Source: Sulfurimonas sp. (GTDB lineage Bacteria; Campylobacterota; Campylobacteria; Campylobacterales; Sulfurimonadaceae). From it: a stretch of DNA of 7,789 bases. How positions within the stretch are numbered: position 1 is the stretch's first letter; each line of letters begins with the position of its first letter. Positions 5,077 through 7,789 of this stretch are shown here, one piece after another. The DNA lies in contig JAIOSY010000238.1 of the NCBI GenBank assembly GCA_021107375.1, positions 1 through 7,789 of the forward strand, read 5' to 3'. Below the pieces are notes generated by a model. That model saw nothing but the letters and a program-made list of their open reading frames with translations. It was not told where the DNA came from and did not search any database. The translations under genes and the position numbers were made by a program.

Positions 5077-6654
5077 TTGAATTTAGATGATAATAAATTG
5101 GAACTTTACCGTTATGAACTTAGCTCTTCAAGTGAGGTTATGGATTTAATTCATAAAGTTAAAAATATTAGTTGTAACAATATGTTGATACATATTATTT
5201 CAATTATTCATAATACAGTTTTGGTTCATAAGTTAAAATCTGAGTTGCTAAAATTATTTCCACATGCCGAGATAGTTCTTTTAAAAACAAAAGATAAAAC
5301 AAAAACTCACTTAAAGATATATACCATAAATGAGTTGTTTTTAGATGAAAGTTTAAATGATGAGTTAATCGAAAATTTAGATGAAAAGCTTGTTGATTGT
5401 GATATCAAATTAGAAAAGAGCAGAATGAATCTACTTAAAAGATATTTTACAGATAATCTTACGCATCTTCCTAATATTTATCAACTTAGAAAAGACTTAG
5501 ATGATAATGAAGAAGCTGGAATTATTTTTGTAAAAGTAGATAATTTTATTACGATTAATAATTTTTATGGATTTATTGTTGGTGATTTTGTTATAGAAAA
5601 AATTGCAGAATTTTTAACAAATAAAATGACAGGTTATAAAGTTTATAGACATGCTGGTGCAGAGTTTGTAATACTTTTAGAAAATAATCTCTCTTTTTAT
5701 GAGATGAAAGATTATTTAACAAAGTTTTATGAAGATGTTAGAAATTTATCTATAGAGTATAAAGATATTAAAATATTTATAGATTTAACTTTAGCTTCAT
5801 GCTCAAACACTACGACTAAAGATATTTTTTCAAAAGTTTCAATGGCATTAAAGTACGCAAATGAAAATAATTTACCATTTTGGATTTATGAGGATAGGAT
5901 GCATTTTCAAAATGATTATAAGAAAAATCTTCAAATATCTAGTGTTGTTAGATATGCTGTAGAAAACTCAAAAATAGTTCCATATTTTCAACCTATTGTT
6001 AATAATCAAAATATGAAAGTAACAAAATTTGAATGTTTAGCAAGACTAATTGATGAAAATAATAATGTAATATCTCCAAATCTTTTTATATCTATAGCTA
6101 AAAAAATAAAAGTTTATAATCTTGTTACAAAAATAATTATAGATAAGTCATTTAAAGCTTTTGAAGATAATGAATATGAATTTAACATTAATTTATCTAT
6201 AGAAGATATTATGAATAGTGATATTTTTGAATTTATAGTTCAAAAATTAAAAAGTTCTAAAATATCTTCTAGAGTTACATTTGAACTTTTAGAGTCAGAA
6301 GCTATTCAAGATTTTAAAAAAATTGATAGATTTATAAAAGAGGTTAAAAGATATGGTGCTAAAATAGCTATAGATGATTTTGGAGATGGATATTCTAATT
6401 TTTCTTATATCACAAAAATAGATGTTGATTATTTGAAAATTGATGGGTCTCTTATATCTGATATTGATGTTAATAATAACTCATATATGGTTGTTGAGAG
6501 TATAGTTGATTTCGCAAATAAATTGGGTATAAAAACCATAGCAGAATATGTACACTCTAGTACTGTTATGGACAAGGTTAAAGAGTTAAATATAGACTAT
6601 TCTCAAGGATATTTTATAGATAAACCATCCCCTGATTTAGAGATTAATTTTTAA
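5077..6654 (+). CDS. Degenerate GGDEF - EAL protein, probable c-di-GMP phosphodiesterase
   Basis: A 525-residue cytoplasmic protein without membrane segments. Residues 1-110 are an unfamiliar strand-helix-strand region that faintly recalls the start of a FIST sensory domain. A charged helix (about 95-125) leads to a GGDEF domain at about 126-275 (DNLTHLPN at 126-133) whose active-site motif reads AGAEF (193-197), so cyclase activity is unlikely. The EAL domain (about 285-518) keeps the phosphodiesterase residues: E319 in ECL (in place of EAL), N372, E403, D433-D434 in DDFGDGYS, K454, E490 and Q510. It probably hydrolyses c-di-GMP. The TTG start is supported by GGAG 5 bases ahead; the next Met (residue 22) has a poorly spaced site. 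Its nearest relative lies tail to tail just downstream. Confidence 0.88.
   Translation: MNLDDNKLELYRYELSSSSEVMDLIHKVKNISCNNMLIHIISIIHNTVLVHKLKSELLKLFPHAEIVLLKTKDKTKTHLKIYTINELFLDESLNDELIENLDEKLVDCDIKLEKSRMNLLKRYFTDNLTHLPNIYQLRKDLDDNEEAGIIFVKVDNFITINNFYGFIVGDFVIEKIAEFLTNKMTGYKVYRHAGAEFVILLENNLSFYEMKDYLTKFYEDVRNLSIEYKDIKIFIDLTLASCSNTTTKDIFSKVSMALKYANENNLPFWIYEDRMHFQNDYKKNLQISSVVRYAVENSKIVPYFQPIVNNQNMKVTKFECLARLIDENNNVISPNLFISIAKKIKVYNLVTKIIIDKSFKAFEDNEYEFNINLSIEDIMNSDIFEFIVQKLKSSKISSRVTFELLESEAIQDFKKIDRFIKEVKRYGAKIAIDDFGDGYSNFSYITKIDVDYLKIDGSLISDIDVNNNSYMVVESIVDFANKLGIKTIAEYVHSSTVMDKVKELNIDYSQGYFIDKPSPDLEINF
6346..6408 (+). repeat. 63-bp perfect inverted repeat with 6901-6963 (copy 1)
   Basis: This stretch, encoding KRYGAKIAIDDF and the following residues to SY, is identical base for base to the reverse complement of 6901-6963 in the paralogous gene. 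Further shared blocks are about 31 bp (TGATTATTTG... to CTTATA) and about 35 bp (GGGTATAAAA... to ACTCTA). Identity at wobble positions means recent duplication or gene conversion. Confidence 0.85.
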
Positions 6655-6657
6655 ATA

Positions 6658-7789
6658 TTATTTATGTGAAGTGAATAAAGAAGGTTTATTTATATAGTAG
6701 CCCTGCGAGTAATCTATACCTAGTTTTTTTACTTTATCCATAACAGTAATAGAGTGTACATATTCTGCTATGGTTTTTATACCCAGTTTATTTGCAAAAT
6801 CAACAATAGCTTGGACAACTAAGTAAGAGTTTTTATCTTTATCTATATTTTTTATAAGAGACCCATCAATTTTCAAATAATCAGCATCTATTTTAGTTAG
6901 ATAAGAAAAATTAGAATATCCATCTCCAAAATCATCTATAGCTATTTTAGCACCATATCTTTTTACCTCATTTATAAAATGCTCAACTTTATCAAAATCT
7001 TCGATTGCATCTGATTCTAGAATCTCAAAAGTTACCATGTGTGATACTTCGGAATTTTTTAATTTATTCATAATAAATGTAAACATATCTCTATTTACAA
7101 TATCTTCAATAGCTAAGTTTATTGTAAATTCAACATCGATATTAGAAAAAGTTTCAAATGATTTATCTATAATAGTTTTTGTAATAAGACAATAGTTCTT
7201 TATAGTTTTTGATATAGGGATAAACTCTAATGGAGGTAAAATCTTTCCATTAATATCAATCAGTCTTGCCAGGCACTCATATTTTTGTATTTCACCTGTT
7301 TTTGTATTTATAATAGCCTGAAAATATGGGATAACTCTAAGGCTATTTACTGCTTCTCTAACAAGTTCTGAAAGTTGAATATTTCTTTCATAATTATCTT
7401 CAAAGTGCATTTTATCTTCATATATCCAAAAAGGAATACCTTTTTCTTTTGCATATTTTAATGCCATTGAAACTTTAGAAAATATCTTAGTATTATCTAT
7501 TGTAGAAGATGAAGCTAGTGTAATATCTATAAATATATCTATTTTTTGATATTTGATAACAATATCTTTTAATTCTATGTATAGATTGTTTAAATGCTCT
7601 TTTAAAGCATAAAAAAACATATTTTTATCTATAACTAAGGCAAATTCATTACCAGATAATCTATAAACTTTATGGTTTGAAAGATTTGCTTTAAGATAGT
7701 TTCCAACCTCTTCGATAACATAATCTCCAACAATTAAACCGTAGAAATTATTAATAATTTGGAAGTTGTCTATGTTGAAAATAATTAAA
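6658..7789 (-). CDS. Degenerate GGDEF - EAL protein, paralogue of the convergent gene (runs off right edge)
   Basis: The reading frame stays open from the stop at 6658-6660 to the right edge, giving 376 visible residues, so the ATG at 7618-7620 is internal. The visible part starts inside a GGDEF domain (FNIDNFQIINNFYG), whose active-site motif reads SGNEF, so cyclase activity is unlikely. The EAL domain follows: YECLARL (ECL for EAL), INLAIED, FEILES, AIDDFGDGYSNFS, LKIDGSL, IAEYV and SQGYY. The phosphodiesterase metal and catalytic residues thus appear complete. The usual QPI before ECL reads QAI. It matches the gene at 5077 throughout, most closely in the EAL half, and ends differently (LFTSHK against PDLEINF). 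Only 3 bp separate the two stops and no intrinsic terminator is visible between them. Confidence 0.88.
   Translation of the reverse strand, partial: LIIFNIDNFQIINNFYGLIVGDYVIEEVGNYLKANLSNHKVYRLSGNEFALVIDKNMFFYALKEHLNNLYIELKDIVIKYQKIDIFIDITLASSSTIDNTKIFSKVSMALKYAKEKGIPFWIYEDKMHFEDNYERNIQLSELVREAVNSLRVIPYFQAIINTKTGEIQKYECLARLIDINGKILPPLEFIPISKTIKNYCLITKTIIDKSFETFSNIDVEFTINLAIEDIVNRDMFTFIMNKLKNSEVSHMVTFEILESDAIEDFDKVEHFINEVKRYGAKIAIDDFGDGYSNFSYLTKIDADYLKIDGSLIKNIDKDKNSYLVVQAIVDFANKLGIKTIAEYVHSITVMDKVKKLGIDYSQGYYINKPSLFTSHK
6901..6963 (-). repeat. 63-bp perfect inverted repeat with 6346-6408 (copy 2)
   Basis: This is the second arm of the inverted repeat, inside the EAL domain of the minus-strand paralogue. 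Recombination between the arms would invert the 492 bp between them. That would exchange the C-terminal tails of the two genes in frame. Confidence 0.85.

Noticed and set aside
6652..6664. TAAATA-T-TATTTA palindrome between the convergent EAL genes as a terminator
   Set aside because: The stem is only A/T pairs with a one-base centre and no T-run; unlikely to terminate.
7618..7620. ATG at 7620 as the start of the second GGDEF-EAL gene
   Set aside because: The frame upstream is open to the window edge and encodes the homologous GGDEF segment, so this Met is internal.
1..7789. CRISPR array, tRNA or rRNA genes
   Set aside because: No regularly spaced repeats and no cloverleaf- or rRNA-like sequence were seen on either strand.

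Overview
The window is very AT-rich, densely coding DNA whose proteins look like those of Campylobacterota (Epsilonproteobacteria), probably a Sulfurimonas- or Arcobacter-like free-living chemotactic bacterium. This assignment rests on protein style and gene content: a CheA/STAS operon, a YbgC thioesterase and degenerate GGDEF-EAL proteins. No marker gene fixes the genus.

Layout. (1) 1-1036, minus strand: a STAS-domain protein translationally coupled to the N-terminal part of a CheA histidine kinase that runs off the left edge. (2) 1150-2739: a small inserted element. A decayed copy of the first codons of ybgC lies at 1150-1183, and the intact gene begins at 2706. The two share an identical 19-bp block and are 31/34 identical from the start codon; the three differences are synonymous. 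Between them lies a toxin-antitoxin-like pair on the minus strand: an AbiEii-type nucleotidyltransferase (1226-1900) and an upstream helix-turn-helix protein (1890-2339). The pair is driven by a textbook TTGACA-17-TATAAT promoter with a palindrome over its -10/spacer region. The arrangement looks like site-specific integration into the 5' end of ybgC, with the element supplying a replacement start, RBS and probably promoter, as SXT-type elements do in prfC. No integrase is present. (3) 2706-4948: intact ybgC, converging by 27 bp on a two-gene minus-strand operon of a family-4-like uracil-DNA glycosylase homologue with an altered catalytic motif and a secreted periplasmic-binding-protein-like protein. 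(4) 5077-7789: two paralogous GGDEF-EAL proteins facing tail to tail with 3 bp between stop codons. Both have degenerate GGDEF motifs and otherwise complete EAL phosphodiesterase residues, and they share long stretches of identical DNA.

Functionally, the window combines chemotaxis signalling, probable c-di-GMP breakdown and envelope/housekeeping genes, interrupted by one small defence or addiction cassette. The main discovery candidate is the miniature, integrase-less TA cassette seated on the codons for the YbgC catalytic aspartate. Secondary points are the unusual antitoxin partner, the altered UDG active site and the inverted EAL pair.
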